Below are positions 27,494-36,841 of a DNA stretch of 64,000 nt, in pieces (positions within the stretch are counted from its first letter, which is position 1; the number at the start of each line of letters is the position of its first letter). The notes under the pieces were generated by a model. The model had not been told where the DNA came from. It did not search any database and worked only from the letters and a program-made list of their open reading frames with translations. Made by a program: the position numbers and the translations under genes. Source of the stretch: Mesorhizobium qingshengii (GTDB lineage: Bacteria > Pseudomonadota > Alphaproteobacteria > Rhizobiales > Rhizobiaceae); NCBI RefSeq assembly GCF_900103325.1, contig NZ_FMXM01000021.1, positions 1-64,000 of the forward strand. The letters are read 5' to 3'.

Positions 27494-29907
27494 GCTCGCA
27501 ACCTTTCCATCTTTGGATCATAAAGCGTGCGCGGCCCTCGCGTCGCCCTGTAGGCCTTGCCGAAGGCCTCGATCTCGAACGCGGCCTCGCCCGCCAGCTC
27601 CACCGGAAGGTAGCCGAAGGCAATGGTCTTGCCGAGCGTATAGCCATAGCCAGTGGATGAGGTCGAACCGACGACCTTGCCGCCGAACAGGATCGCCTCG
27701 CCGCCGTGGAACGGCGCGAAGCCGTCGACGGTGAAGGAGCACAGCTTTCGCGTCACGCCTTCGGCCTTGATCCGCGACAGCGCCTCGCGACCGAGGAACT
27801 CACCCTTGTCCAACGCCACCGCAAAGCCGAGCCCGGCTTCATAGGGATTGTAGTCGGGGGTGATGTCGCCGGACCAGTAGAGATAGCCCTTCTCCATGCG
27901 GCAGGCGTCGATGGCGCGATAACCGGCATCGGCAATGCCATGCGGCTCGCCCGCCTCGCGCAGTGTTTCGTAGACATGCACGGCATAGTCCTCCGGCACG
28001 TAGAGCTCGTAGCCAAGTTCGCCGACATAGCCGACACGTACCGCGAGTGCGGTGGCGTTGCCGACCTCGATGGCGCGCGCAGCCAGAAAGGGCAGAGTGT
28101 CGTTGGAAACATCATCATCGCTGACCGACTGCAGGATGTCCCGGGCGCGGGGGCCGCACAAATTGATTGTGGCATACTGATTGGTCACGTCGCGCAGCGA
28201 CACGCCGGCCGGCAGATGCCTCGATATCCAATGCCGGTCATGCACACCGAAGCCGGAGCCGGTGACCAGCAGGAAGCGATCCTCGCCGGTATGAACGATG
28301 GTCACGTCAGCTTCGATGCCGCCCTTCTCGTTGCAGAGTTGGGTGTAGACGGCCCTACCCGGCGCGCCGGAAAGGTCGTTGGCGGCGATGCGCTGCAGTG
28401 CTGCCTGTGCCCCACTGCCCGTAATCTCGAACTTGGAGAACGAGGTCTGGTCGATCAGGGCGGCGCGCTCGCGGATTGCGCGCACCTCGTCGCCGACAGC
28501 GTTGAACCAGCCGGGCTTGCCTTCGAAGCTGCCCAGCTCGACCGATTTACCGTCATCGACAGAGAACCAGTTCGGCCGCTCCCAGCCGAATTTGGAGCCG
28601 AAAACCGCGCCGTTGTCGCGCAGCGTGTCATGCAATGGCGAAAGGCGCAGACCGCGCGCGGCGTGGGATTCCTCCGCTGGCCAGTGGATCTTGTAGTAGG
28701 CGCCATAGGCCTCGATGGCGCGCGCTTCAAGATAGCGGCCGTGCGCCTGCACCGCGCCGAAGCGGCGCACGTCGAAGGGCCACAAATCCATGCCGGCATC
28801 GCCATGAAGGATCATGTTGGACAATGCCAGCCCGGCGCCGCCGGATGCCGCGATACCGGCGGTAAATCCGCAGGCGACGAAGAAATTGTCGAGTTCCGGC
28901 GCCAGCCCCATGATCGGCTCGCCGTCGAAGGACACCGGGATAGGCCCGTTGATGACAGTCTGGATACCGATCTCATTGAGCACTGGCAGCCGCTCCGCCG
29001 CGGGCAGCGCGAACAGTTCCAGTCGCTCCATGTTGGGCGGGAAGAGCTCACGGCCGAAATCGAGCGGCGGCATGCCGCGCCAGCAGCCTTTCGAGCCGTC
29101 CTCCCAGCCGCCGATGGCAAAACTGCCAGTGTCCGGCTTGAGGTAGAAATTGTGGTCGGGGTCGCGCAGCGTGGTCAGGTTCGGATCGAGCGTCAGCGTC
29201 TTTTCGGTGAGGAAATACTGGTGTTCGACGACACCTGCGGCCAGCGGCACACCGGCCATCTTGCCGACGCGCTTTGCCCACAGCCCGGCGCAGTTGACGA
29301 GAATGTCGCAGGAGATCGAGCCGCCATTGGTGACGACGCCGACCGCGCGCCGTCCCTCGATGACGATCTCCTCAACCGTCACGCCTTCCTCAATTCTGGC
29401 GCCATTCTGCCGCGCGCCCTTGGCATAGGCCATGGTCAATGAATAGGGATCGATATAGCCGTCACCGGGAATGTAGGCGGCGCCCTCGATGCCTTCCTTG
29501 ACAATGTAGGGGAAGTGCTTGGCTGCCTCATCGGCCGACAGCGAGTGACATTCGACACCAAAGCTCTTGGCTTGCGTCATCGACCGGCGGATTTCGCTCC
29601 AGCGGGCGGAACTTCCGGCCAGCCGCAGCGAGCCGACTTTCTTCCATGATATCGCTTGCCCGGTCTCGGCTTCCAGCCGGTCGAAGACGGCGACCGAATT
29701 CTGCATCAGTCGCGTCAGGTTCCGTTTGCCCCGGAGCTGTCCGACCAGTCCGGCGGCATGCCATGTGCAACCATGGGTGAGCAGCGATTTCTCGACCAGC
29801 AACACGTCCTTGGCGCCGTCGCGGGCGAGATGATAGGCCACCGAGGTGCCGATGGCGCCGCCACCGATGATCAGGATATGGACGTGACGATCCGCATGGA
29901 AACTCAT
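27490..29907 (-). CDS. FAD-dependent dehydrogenase fused to GcvT domain (dimethylglycine/sarcosine dehydrogenase-like), paralog 2
   Basis: The 805-residue protein has an N-terminal DAO-type FAD domain (ILIIGGGAIGTSVAYHLARD) with LLTHGCTWHAAGLVGQLR; the His in TWHAAG is where dimethylglycine dehydrogenases bind FAD covalently. The FAO_M linker and a C-terminal aminomethyltransferase (GcvT) domain follow: FGWERPNWF, LIDQTSFSKFEITG, GYVGELGYELYVP, and GYRAIDACRMEKGYLYWSGD. It should demethylate an N-methylated amine and pass the one-carbon unit to tetrahydrofolate. It ends in a GTGA overlap with the downstream kinase and starts ten bases after the upstream paralog. Confidence 0.88.
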   Translation of the reverse strand: MSFHADRHVHILIIGGGAIGTSVAYHLARDGAKDVLLVEKSLLTHGCTWHAAGLVGQLRGKRNLTRLMQNSVAVFDRLEAETGQAISWKKVGSLRLAGSSARWSEIRRSMTQAKSFGVECHSLSADEAAKHFPYIVKEGIEGAAYIPGDGYIDPYSLTMAYAKGARQNGARIEEGVTVEEIVIEGRRAVGVVTNGGSISCDILVNCAGLWAKRVGKMAGVPLAAGVVEHQYFLTEKTLTLDPNLTTLRDPDHNFYLKPDTGSFAIGGWEDGSKGCWRGMPPLDFGRELFPPNMERLELFALPAAERLPVLNEIGIQTVINGPIPVSFDGEPIMGLAPELDNFFVACGFTAGIAASGGAGLALSNMILHGDAGMDLWPFDVRRFGAVQAHGRYLEARAIEAYGAYYKIHWPAEESHAARGLRLSPLHDTLRDNGAVFGSKFGWERPNWFSVDDGKSVELGSFEGKPGWFNAVGDEVRAIRERAALIDQTSFSKFEITGSGAQAALQRIAANDLSGAPGRAVYTQLCNEKGGIEADVTIVHTGEDRFLLVTGSGFGVHDRHWISRHLPAGVSLRDVTNQYATINLCGPRARDILQSVSDDDVSNDTLPFLAARAIEVGNATALAVRVGYVGELGYELYVPEDYAVHVYETLREAGEPHGIADAGYRAIDACRMEKGYLYWSGDITPDYNPYEAGLGFAVALDKGEFLGREALSRIKAEGVTRKLCSFTVDGFAPFHGGEAILFGGKVVGSTSSTGYGYTLGKTIAFGYLPVELAGEAAFEIEAFGKAYRATRGPRTLYDPKMERLRA

Positions 29908-29917
29908 CGCTGCACCG

Positions 29918-32359
29918 TTACGCCTTGATCTTGCTCATCGACGGATCATACAGCGGCCCAAGATGGATTTGGGCCGGCGTTCGCTCCATCGCCACAACCA
30001 GTTCGTAGTCGCCCGAGGCGAGAAAATCGTCGCTGACCCCGTCGGCATTGCGCACATAGCCGTAGCCGATGTTCCTGCCCACCGTGTAGCCATAACCGCC
30101 GCTGGTGAGGTAGCCGACCGGTTCGCCATTGCGCAGGATCGTCTCGCGGCCGAGCAGCACGATCTCCGGATCGTCGACCGTGAAGCCGGCAAAGCGTTTC
30201 TTCAATGCCGTGCCGTTGGTCTTCTCGAGCGCGCGCCGTCCGACGAAATCCGTATTCTTGCGCAACTTGACCGCCCAGCCGAGCCCGGCTTCCTGCGGCG
30301 TGTCGTTGGGCGTGATGTCGGAGCCCCAGGCGCGATAACCCTTTTCCAATCGCAGCGATTCCAGCGCCCGGTAGCCGACGGGGCGGATGTCGTGCTTCTT
30401 CCCGGCCGCCATCAGCGCGTCGAAGACTTCGCCCGTGGCCGCGATCGGCACATGCAGCTCCCAGCCGAGCTCGCCGACATAGGTGACACGCAGCGCCCGC
30501 ACGGTGTGGCCGGCGATGGCAATCTCGCGCACATGGCCGAACGGGAAGCCGGCGTTCGACACATCCGCATCGGTCACATCAGCCAGCACATCGCGCGCCC
30601 GAGGACCCATCAGCGACAGCGTGCCGAAATCCTCGGTGACATCGGCGAGCGTGGCGTCGAGCCCTTCGCCGATATGGTCGCTGATCCACGAGAAATCGTG
30701 CGTGCGGAAGCCGGTGCCGGTGACGATGTAGAATTTCTCCTCGGCCAGCCGCGCTACGGTCAGATCGGCCTCGATGCCGCCGCGCGTGTTGAGAAGCTGC
30801 GTGTAGGTCAGCCGGCCGACCGGCTTGCTGACGTCGTTGGCGCAGATCCAGTCCAGCGCCTTCAACGCGTCGGACCCGGTCAGCTCGTATTTGGCGAAGG
30901 ACGACTGATCGAAGATGCCGACCTTCTCGCGCACATGGCGGTGCTCGTCGCCGACTGCCGCGAACCAGTTCTGCCGGCCCATCGAATAGACGTCCTGCGG
31001 CTCGATGCCCTCCGGTGCGAACCAGTTCGGCCGTTCCCAGCCGAGCTTCGAGCCGAACACCGCGCGCTGCTGTCTCAGCCGCTCGTAGAGCGGCGAGACG
31101 ATACGGGGTCGTCCGCTGGCGTACTCCTCGTGCGGGAAGCCGATCGTATAATGCTTGCCATAGGCCTCCAGCGTGCGGTCGCAGACCCATTGCCGGTCGC
31201 GGTGCAGGTTGGAAAAACGCCGGATGTCGACGACCCACAGGTCGAGTGGCGCCTCGCCATCGACCACCCACTGCGCCAGCACCCAGCCGGCGCCGCCGCC
31301 CGAGGCGATGCCGAAGGCGTTGAAGCCGGCGCCGACGAACATGTTGGCGCATTCGGGGGCCGTGCCGAGGATGAAATTGCCGTCCGGCGTAAAGCTCTCC
31401 GGCCCATTGATCATCTGCTTGACGCCGACGGTTTCGAGCGCCGGCACGCGCGCGATCGCTTGCGTCATATGCTGCTCGAAATGGTCGTAGTCGTCGTCGA
31501 ACAGCCGGAATTCCCAATCATTGGGCACGTCGCCCATCGTCCAGGCCTGGGGGTTCGGCTCGTAGCCGCCCATCACCAGCCCGCCGACCTCCTCCTTGAA
31601 GTAGGTGCGCCGGTCCGGGTCGCGGATGGTCGGCGCGTCGGTCGCCAGCCCGTCGATCTTCTCGGTGATTATATACTGGTGTTTCACCGGCTGCAGCGGC
31701 ACGTTGATGCCGGCAAGCGCGCCCACCTGCCGCGCCCATTGCCCGGCACAGTTGACCACCTTTTCGCAGGCGATGTCACCCTTGCTGGTCTTGACCGCGG
31801 TGATGCGGCCGTCCTTCATCTCGAAGCCGGTGACGCGGACATCCTCGAACAGTTTCGCGCCATGCATGCGCGCCCCCTTGGCCAGCGATTGCGTGATGTC
31901 GGAGGGGCTTGCTTGCCCGTCGGTCGGCAGCCAGGAGGCGCCGACAAGATCGCCGGTCTCGAGCAGCGGCCACATTGCCTTGACCTCCGCCGGCGACAGC
32001 AATTGCATGTCCATGCCGAAGCTTTTCGCCGTCGTCGCCAGCCGCTTGTACTCCGTCCAGCGGTCGGCGTTGGTGGCCAGCCGCAGGCAACCGGTCATCT
32101 TCCAGCCGGTGGCCAGACCGGTTTCGGCCTCCAGTCCCTTGTAGAGATCGACGGAATATTTAAGCACGCGGGTGATCGAGGCTGATGAGCGCAATTGCCC
32201 GACGAGGCCCGCGGCGTGCCAGGTCGAGCCCGAGGTCAGCTTGCCCTGCTCCAGCAGCACGACATCGGCCTTGTGATCGCGCGCCAGATGATAGGCCGTC
32301 GAACAGCCGATGATGCCGCCGCCGATGACGACGACGCCAGCATGGGTTGGCAATGTCAT
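29918..32359 (-). CDS. FAD-dependent dehydrogenase fused to GcvT domain, paralog 1
   Basis: The 813-residue paralog has the same layout: VVVIGGGIIGCSTAYHLARD, TSGSTWHAAGLVGQLRSS with the putative FAD-linking His, FAO_M, then GcvT with LGWERPNWFAP, IFDQSSFAKYELTG, YVGELGWELHVP and LRLEKGYRAWGSD. The second GcvT motif NDTPQEAGLGWAVKLRKNTD is clear. I used the ATG at 32357-32359, which overlaps the upstream kinase stop (ATGA). Two similar but distinct enzymes in one operon suggest sequential demethylations or two related substrates. Confidence 0.88.
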   Translation of the reverse strand: MTLPTHAGVVVIGGGIIGCSTAYHLARDHKADVVLLEQGKLTSGSTWHAAGLVGQLRSSASITRVLKYSVDLYKGLEAETGLATGWKMTGCLRLATNADRWTEYKRLATTAKSFGMDMQLLSPAEVKAMWPLLETGDLVGASWLPTDGQASPSDITQSLAKGARMHGAKLFEDVRVTGFEMKDGRITAVKTSKGDIACEKVVNCAGQWARQVGALAGINVPLQPVKHQYIITEKIDGLATDAPTIRDPDRRTYFKEEVGGLVMGGYEPNPQAWTMGDVPNDWEFRLFDDDYDHFEQHMTQAIARVPALETVGVKQMINGPESFTPDGNFILGTAPECANMFVGAGFNAFGIASGGGAGWVLAQWVVDGEAPLDLWVVDIRRFSNLHRDRQWVCDRTLEAYGKHYTIGFPHEEYASGRPRIVSPLYERLRQQRAVFGSKLGWERPNWFAPEGIEPQDVYSMGRQNWFAAVGDEHRHVREKVGIFDQSSFAKYELTGSDALKALDWICANDVSKPVGRLTYTQLLNTRGGIEADLTVARLAEEKFYIVTGTGFRTHDFSWISDHIGEGLDATLADVTEDFGTLSLMGPRARDVLADVTDADVSNAGFPFGHVREIAIAGHTVRALRVTYVGELGWELHVPIAATGEVFDALMAAGKKHDIRPVGYRALESLRLEKGYRAWGSDITPNDTPQEAGLGWAVKLRKNTDFVGRRALEKTNGTALKKRFAGFTVDDPEIVLLGRETILRNGEPVGYLTSGGYGYTVGRNIGYGYVRNADGVSDDFLASGDYELVVAMERTPAQIHLGPLYDPSMSKIKA

Positions 32360-33243
32360 GGTTTTTGTATCCCGTATTTTGTTCTGTAGTTTTCCAGCGC
32401 GGCTTCGAGCCGCGTCAGGTTTTCCTCGGTATAGGCGACGTAGTCGATGCCGGGCGCGTCGAGATAGAGCTCGGACACCATGCTCCACATCGCCTCGCGC
32501 AGCAGCGAGGCGCACTGCATCGCCGCGTGCGAGCGGCGGATCGCCTCATCCGGTTCCTTCATGAAATAGGCGGTCAGAAAGGCGAAGGATTCGTCGTCGC
32601 TCATGCCGGCGTTCGAGGCGACGCCGGCGAGGTCGAACATCGCGGTGTTGAAGCCGGCATATTCGAAGTCGATCAGCCACAGCCTGTTGCCGTCGTCGAG
32701 AATATTGGCCGGCAACAGATCATTGTGGCCGAAGACGATCGGCAGCAATTTCTGCGCGCGCTCCAGCTCGTCAGCCAGCGTCAGCAGGCGCGGCAACTCG
32801 CCGCGCTTGCGGCTGCCGCCCTCTTCCAGAGTGCGTGCATAGTCGCGAATGACATGGAATACCCAGAACATGAAGCCGGCGCCGGAAACATGGTTGGGCA
32901 TCTCCCGGTGGAAGCCACGCATCAGGGCCGCGACACGGCCCAAGTTGGCGCGCACATCTTCTGCCTGATAGGTCTTCGCGCCAAGGAACTCCGTCACCAT
33001 GATGCCCGGTTCGGCGTGGCGGACAGCTGGCGCGAAACCGGCGGCATGAGCCGCCCGCGCGGTCATCACCTCGCGCTCGCGAAAGACATGGTGGAACGGA
33101 TAGTCCTTGCCGAAGCGCACGACATGCTTTCCGGCCGCGTCCTTGACCAGATAGTTTGCATTGCTCAACCCGCCAGGCAGCGGTGCGATCTCGATGTCGC
33201 CGCTCCAGCAGGGCAGGGCGCGGATGCGGTCTTCGGCGGTCAT
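32356..33243 (-). CDS. Choline/ethanolamine kinase-like phosphotransferase (APH fold), first gene of operon
   Basis: The 295-residue kinase has GGLSNANYLVKDAAGKHVVR with the ATP-binding Lys/Arg, FGHNDLLPANILDDGNRLWL with the catalytic Asp and Asn, and IDFEYAGFNTAMFDLAGVAS with the metal-binding Asp. These are choline/ethanolamine kinase motifs. I chose the ATG at 33241-33243 (MTAEDR) over one nine codons earlier. Its TGA overlaps the next ATG by four bases. It is the promoter-proximal gene, divergent from a DeoR regulator 440 bp away. Confidence 0.85.
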   Translation of the reverse strand: MTAEDRIRALPCWSGDIEIAPLPGGLSNANYLVKDAAGKHVVRFGKDYPFHHVFREREVMTARAAHAAGFAPAVRHAEPGIMVTEFLGAKTYQAEDVRANLGRVAALMRGFHREMPNHVSGAGFMFWVFHVIRDYARTLEEGGSRKRGELPRLLTLADELERAQKLLPIVFGHNDLLPANILDDGNRLWLIDFEYAGFNTAMFDLAGVASNAGMSDDESFAFLTAYFMKEPDEAIRRSHAAMQCASLLREAMWSMVSELYLDAPGIDYVAYTEENLTRLEAALENYRTKYGIQKP

Positions 33244-33683
33244 GGGTTGGCCCTTGGTCCGACACGGCATCGACAGGGCGGCGCCGCGGTGCTGGCGTGC
33301 CGTTTCGACGGATGCTCATTTTGGCAAAGATCTCGTCGGCGCGGCATTCGGGATCGGTATCCTGCGCCGCACCGACGAGTCCCATGTGCCGGGCTCTTCG
33401 AGGCCGGCATCCGCCCCCGCGGATTCGATAGTTTCTTTCGCCCTCGCGCCAGACAGTTTTCAGACCTTTGGGCATGCAAGTTTGGATAAGGCTCTGCCAT
33501 GGTTCTCCCGTGGCAGTCCGAGCCTGTCACCAGACAAGTGTCACGCCGCGCAATACCGGATGTCAATCGGATTCTGTGGCTTTTTCTGCTTTTATGACCG
33601 ATCTGTTTCGAGATTTCTTGTAATGTCCGGCAAATTGGCCTTAGAAGCGGGCAATTGTGCAACGATGCGACCGGAAACGACCT
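33244..33683. other. Divergent promoter region between kinase-dehydrogenase operon and deoR-type gene
   Basis: No credible gene is seen in these 440 bp. The part nearer the regulator (33540-33640) is AT-richer, with TTTTTCTGCTTTTATGACC and TTTCGAGATTTCTTG, and is the likely place for the promoters and DeoR operators. I did not find a clear inverted repeat. Confidence 0.45.
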
Positions 33684-34457
33684 ATGGCTCACTCGAAACG
33701 GCACGGCGAGATCCTGCGGCTCCTGCAGGAAGAGGGAACCGTCACCATCGCCAGTCTGGCCGACCGGTTGGGCGTGTCGCTCGAGACTGTGCGCCGCGAC
33801 GTCAAGCCGCTCACCAGCGACGGCTCCGTCCTCAAGATGCATGGCGCCATCGGCCTGCCGTCGATGATCGGCGAAGCGCCGTTCGAGCGGCGCATGCGCG
33901 AAAATGCCGACGCCAAGCGCATCATTGCCCGCATGGTCGCCGCCACCATCCGCGACGGTGAATCGATCATGCTCGACACCGGCACGACGACCTCGTTCCT
34001 TGCCCGTGAATTGCTCGCCCACCGGCGCCTGACGGTCGTTACCAACTCGTCGGACATCGCCCGCACGCTGGCCACCATCAATGGCAATAAAGTCTATATG
34101 GCCGGCGGCGAATTGCGCAGCGATTCCGGCGCCGCCTTCGGGGTCTCGGCCATCGAGTTCGTCAGCCGCTTCTCGGTCAGCCACGCCATCATCTCCACCG
34201 GCGCCGTCGATGCGGTGATGGGCGTCATGGACTATGATCTGGAAGAGGCTGAGTTCGCCCGCATGGTGCTGTCGCGCGGCCAGCGTTCGCTCGTCATCAC
34301 CGACCACAGCAAGTTCGGCCGCCTTGGTCTGGTTCAGGTCTGCGGCTTCGACAGCTTTTCCGAGCTCGCCACCGATCGGTCGCCGCCGCGCGACATTGCC
34401 GCCGCCCTCGCGCAGGCCGGCGCGCGGCTCAGCATTGCCGGCGGTGCCGGGTTCTAG
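33684..34457 (+). CDS. DeoR/GlpR family transcriptional repressor
   Basis: The 257-residue regulator has an N-terminal HTH (GEILRLLQEEGTVTIASLAD, LGVSLETVRRDVKPL) and a DeoRC sensor with the conserved DGESIMLDTGTTT, VVTNSSDIA and TDHSKFGR motifs. DeoR sensors bind phosphorylated small molecules. GGAAACG sits seven bases before the ATG at 33684. It is divergent from the operon of two kinases and two FAD-GcvT proteins; a phosphorylated product of the first kinase is a plausible inducer. Confidence 0.9.
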   Translation: MAHSKRHGEILRLLQEEGTVTIASLADRLGVSLETVRRDVKPLTSDGSVLKMHGAIGLPSMIGEAPFERRMRENADAKRIIARMVAATIRDGESIMLDTGTTTSFLARELLAHRRLTVVTNSSDIARTLATINGNKVYMAGGELRSDSGAAFGVSAIEFVSRFSVSHAIISTGAVDAVMGVMDYDLEEAEFARMVLSRGQRSLVITDHSKFGRLGLVQVCGFDSFSELATDRSPPRDIAAALAQAGARLSIAGGAGF

Positions 34458-34505
34458 CCAAAGACGAGAGGTGTCTACGCGGCTGCATCAGCTCGCTCGT
34501 CGCGC

Positions 34506-35867
34506 CTATGCGGGCAAAGCGCGAAAAGTCATCCTGAAGCAGGCGCCGTTCGGCTTGCCGTTGAGGATCTCGATTCGCCCGCCGTGCAACTGCATGATTT
34601 CCTGCACCAGGTTGAGGCCGAGCCCGGCGCCGTGATCCTGCGGGCGTAGCCGGTAAAAGGGCTCGAAGACGCGCTCCCGCTCGCTCTGTGGCACGCCGCC
34701 ACCTTCATCCCGCACCTCGATGACGGCGGGGGTGGTGACGCTGACGGTGATCTTGCCGGCACGGCCGCCATGCTCGATGGCATTCTGGACGAGATTGGTC
34801 ACGGCGCGTTCGATCGCGGTGCGGTCGCCGGCGGCGAAGACTGTTTCTCTTTCCGGTTCGAACGACATCTCGTATCCGGCCGAAAACGCCATCGGCGCGA
34901 GGTCGACAATGACGCCGCGCGCGATCACCACCAGGTTGACCTTGTCGAAGGGCGCGGCCTGCCGGTCGAGGCGCTGAAGGTCGAGCAATTGGTCGGTCAG
35001 CGTCGAAAGCCGCGCCGCATCCTGCAGCAACCGTGCCCGTTCCGGAGTCGCCGGCAGCGAGGCGAGGCGGGTGTTGAGGATGGCGACCGGTGTCCGCAGT
35101 TCATGGGCTGCGTCGGTCAGGAAACGCTTGTGGCGCTCATAGCCCTTGTCGAGGCGCGCAAGTGCTGCATTCACCGCCTTGACCAGCGGCGTCACCTCCC
35201 TCGGCACGTCCTTCAGCGGCAGTTGCACGCCACGCTGGTCGATGTCGATGCGTTCGGCCTCGGCCGCCGCATGGCCAAGCCCCGAAAGCGCGCCGCGCAC
35301 CACCCAGGGCGTCGCGAACAGCGTGGCCAGCGCCATCAGCCCGGCAAGCGGCAATATCCCTTGCAGGAAAAACTGTGGCGCCTGCCCGAGCAGGCGCAGG
35401 AGCGAAAGCCCGCCCTTGGTGCCAGTGAAGATCTGGACATTGCCGGCGGCAGTGTCGGTCCAGCGGATCTTTGCCTCCGGCGGCGCGGCTTGCCCGATTG
35501 CATGGTCGATACGGGCGTCGCTGATGGTGTCCAGCAGGCCGGCGAAAGGCTGGAAGATGGCCGGCACTGTTCCTTCCTGCAACTGCTGCCCTTGCTTGTC
35601 ACGAATGATGAACCAGAGGTCAGGGACACCAGACCGCAGTTTTGCCAGATCCGGTGTTTCGTTGAGGGCAAGCTTGCCGTCTGCATCGCGCGCCACCGCA
35701 TCCGCCAGCACGTCCATTGTGCCGTCTTCATAGTCGTGTGGAATGAGGCCGGTGGCCAGCATGGCGCCGAGGATGCCGACGATGATTAGCGTCAGCATCG
35801 CGCATTGCAGCAACGCGATGCGCAGCACCAGCCTCCATTTCAGCGAACGCGGGCGGCTGATGCTCAT
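34506..35867 (-). CDS. Two-component sensor histidine kinase (QseC/PmrB-like)
   Basis: The 453-residue kinase has a transmembrane helix at about 15-40, a periplasmic loop (about 41-165), a second helix (about 168-190), a HAMP-like linker and a HisKA domain with the phospho-accepting His255 in AAHELRTPVAIL. The ATPase domain has NLVQNAIEHG, DEGGGVP and GAGLGLNLV. The ATG at 35865-35867 follows the response-regulator stop by ten bases, so they form one operon. Confidence 0.9.
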   Translation of the reverse strand: MSISRPRSLKWRLVLRIALLQCAMLTLIIVGILGAMLATGLIPHDYEDGTMDVLADAVARDADGKLALNETPDLAKLRSGVPDLWFIIRDKQGQQLQEGTVPAIFQPFAGLLDTISDARIDHAIGQAAPPEAKIRWTDTAAGNVQIFTGTKGGLSLLRLLGQAPQFFLQGILPLAGLMALATLFATPWVVRGALSGLGHAAAEAERIDIDQRGVQLPLKDVPREVTPLVKAVNAALARLDKGYERHKRFLTDAAHELRTPVAILNTRLASLPATPERARLLQDAARLSTLTDQLLDLQRLDRQAAPFDKVNLVVIARGVIVDLAPMAFSAGYEMSFEPERETVFAAGDRTAIERAVTNLVQNAIEHGGRAGKITVSVTTPAVIEVRDEGGGVPQSERERVFEPFYRLRPQDHGAGLGLNLVQEIMQLHGGRIEILNGKPNGACFRMTFRALPA

Positions 35868-35877
35868 CGCTTGACGC

Positions 35878-36552
35878 TCATGCCGTCTCACGCAAGAGAT
35901 AGCCGACGCCGCGAATGCCGTTGATCGTCACGCCGCTGTTCGCGTCGGCGAGCTTGCGGCGCAGGCGCGAGACATGGGTGTCGAGCGCGTTGGACTGGAT
36001 CTCGTCGTCGAGGCCGAACACCGCCTCCATCAGCGCCTCGCGCTGCACCATGCGGCCGGTCCGCCGCATCAGCGCCTCCAGCACCAGCAGTTCGCGCCGC
36101 GGCAGGCTGAGCGGCTCGCCGCGGATCGCAGCCTCGCGATGTCCGACATCCAGAACCAGATGGCCGGCTCGGATGAATTGCGACTGCATCGGCACTGGGC
36201 GCCGCAGCAGCGCGCGCAACCGGGCCAGCAGTTCCTGGAAGGCGAACGGCTTTGCCAGATAGTCGTCCGCGCCCATGTCCAGCCCATCGACCTTGTCCGA
36301 TGTGTCGCCCCTCGCCGTCAGGACCAGCACGGGCGTGGTGTTCTTTGCCGAGCGCAACATCGGCACCAGCGACAGCCCGTCGCCATCCGGCAACTGGCGG
36401 TCGAGCAGGATGGCGTCGTAACCGTCGACGGCAATGAAGCCCTCCGCCTCCAGCAATGTGCCGGCGTGATCGACCACCATGTCGTGGCGCTTCAGCGCGG
36501 CACGCAGCGCCGAGACCATCTCGGGCTCGTCTTCGACCAGCAAGATACGCAT
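35878..36552 (-). CDS. OmpR-family response regulator (QseB/PmrA-like)
   Basis: The 224-residue regulator has a receiver domain with acidic pocket VEDEPE, phospho-acceptor Asp51 (LLDRQLPDGDG) and Lys101 (LAKPFAF), and a winged-helix DNA-binding domain ending RLRRKLADANSG and IRGVGYLL. It is transcribed before the histidine kinase gene. Target genes are unknown; the divergent methyltransferase-VTT pair is a candidate because it shares the intergenic region. Confidence 0.93.
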   Translation of the reverse strand: MRILLVEDEPEMVSALRAALKRHDMVVDHAGTLLEAEGFIAVDGYDAILLDRQLPDGDGLSLVPMLRSAKNTTPVLVLTARGDTSDKVDGLDMGADDYLAKPFAFQELLARLRALLRRPVPMQSQFIRAGHLVLDVGHREAAIRGEPLSLPRRELLVLEALMRRTGRMVQREALMEAVFGLDDEIQSNALDTHVSRLRRKLADANSGVTINGIRGVGYLLRETA

Positions 36553-36841
36553 CCATTATCCTCAGGTAACGACATGGCTTCGGGCGCTACCGCGCCAACA
36601 TTGCGCGAGCATGGCAAAGCCGAACGGCCCGAGGTCGACAAGCGCTTTCTTTGCGTCCGCGATATTGCGCAATGTCCATGCAATCCAGTCGCGGCAAACA
36701 GCGCCGGTCGGCACGAACCGCCCATGCCGGCATCAAAGGCGTCGGGCTCGAATATGCAACAGGTTCGGGTCCGACGTTGAAGCGAAATCAAGTGGCCGCG
36801 CCAAACTGTCTGGCGTGCCGCTGTTCGGGATTGAGGTTGTT

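Noticed and set aside
29963..32185. 740-codon open frame antisense to the FAD-GcvT gene
   Set aside because: Shadow of a clearly conserved coding frame; no domain and no ribosome site.
26585..33243. Reading the FAD-GcvT operon as standard glycine betaine/sarcosine oxidase genes
   Set aside because: Neither the four-subunit sarcosine oxidase nor a betaine demethylase is present, and the two coupled kinases do not fit that route.
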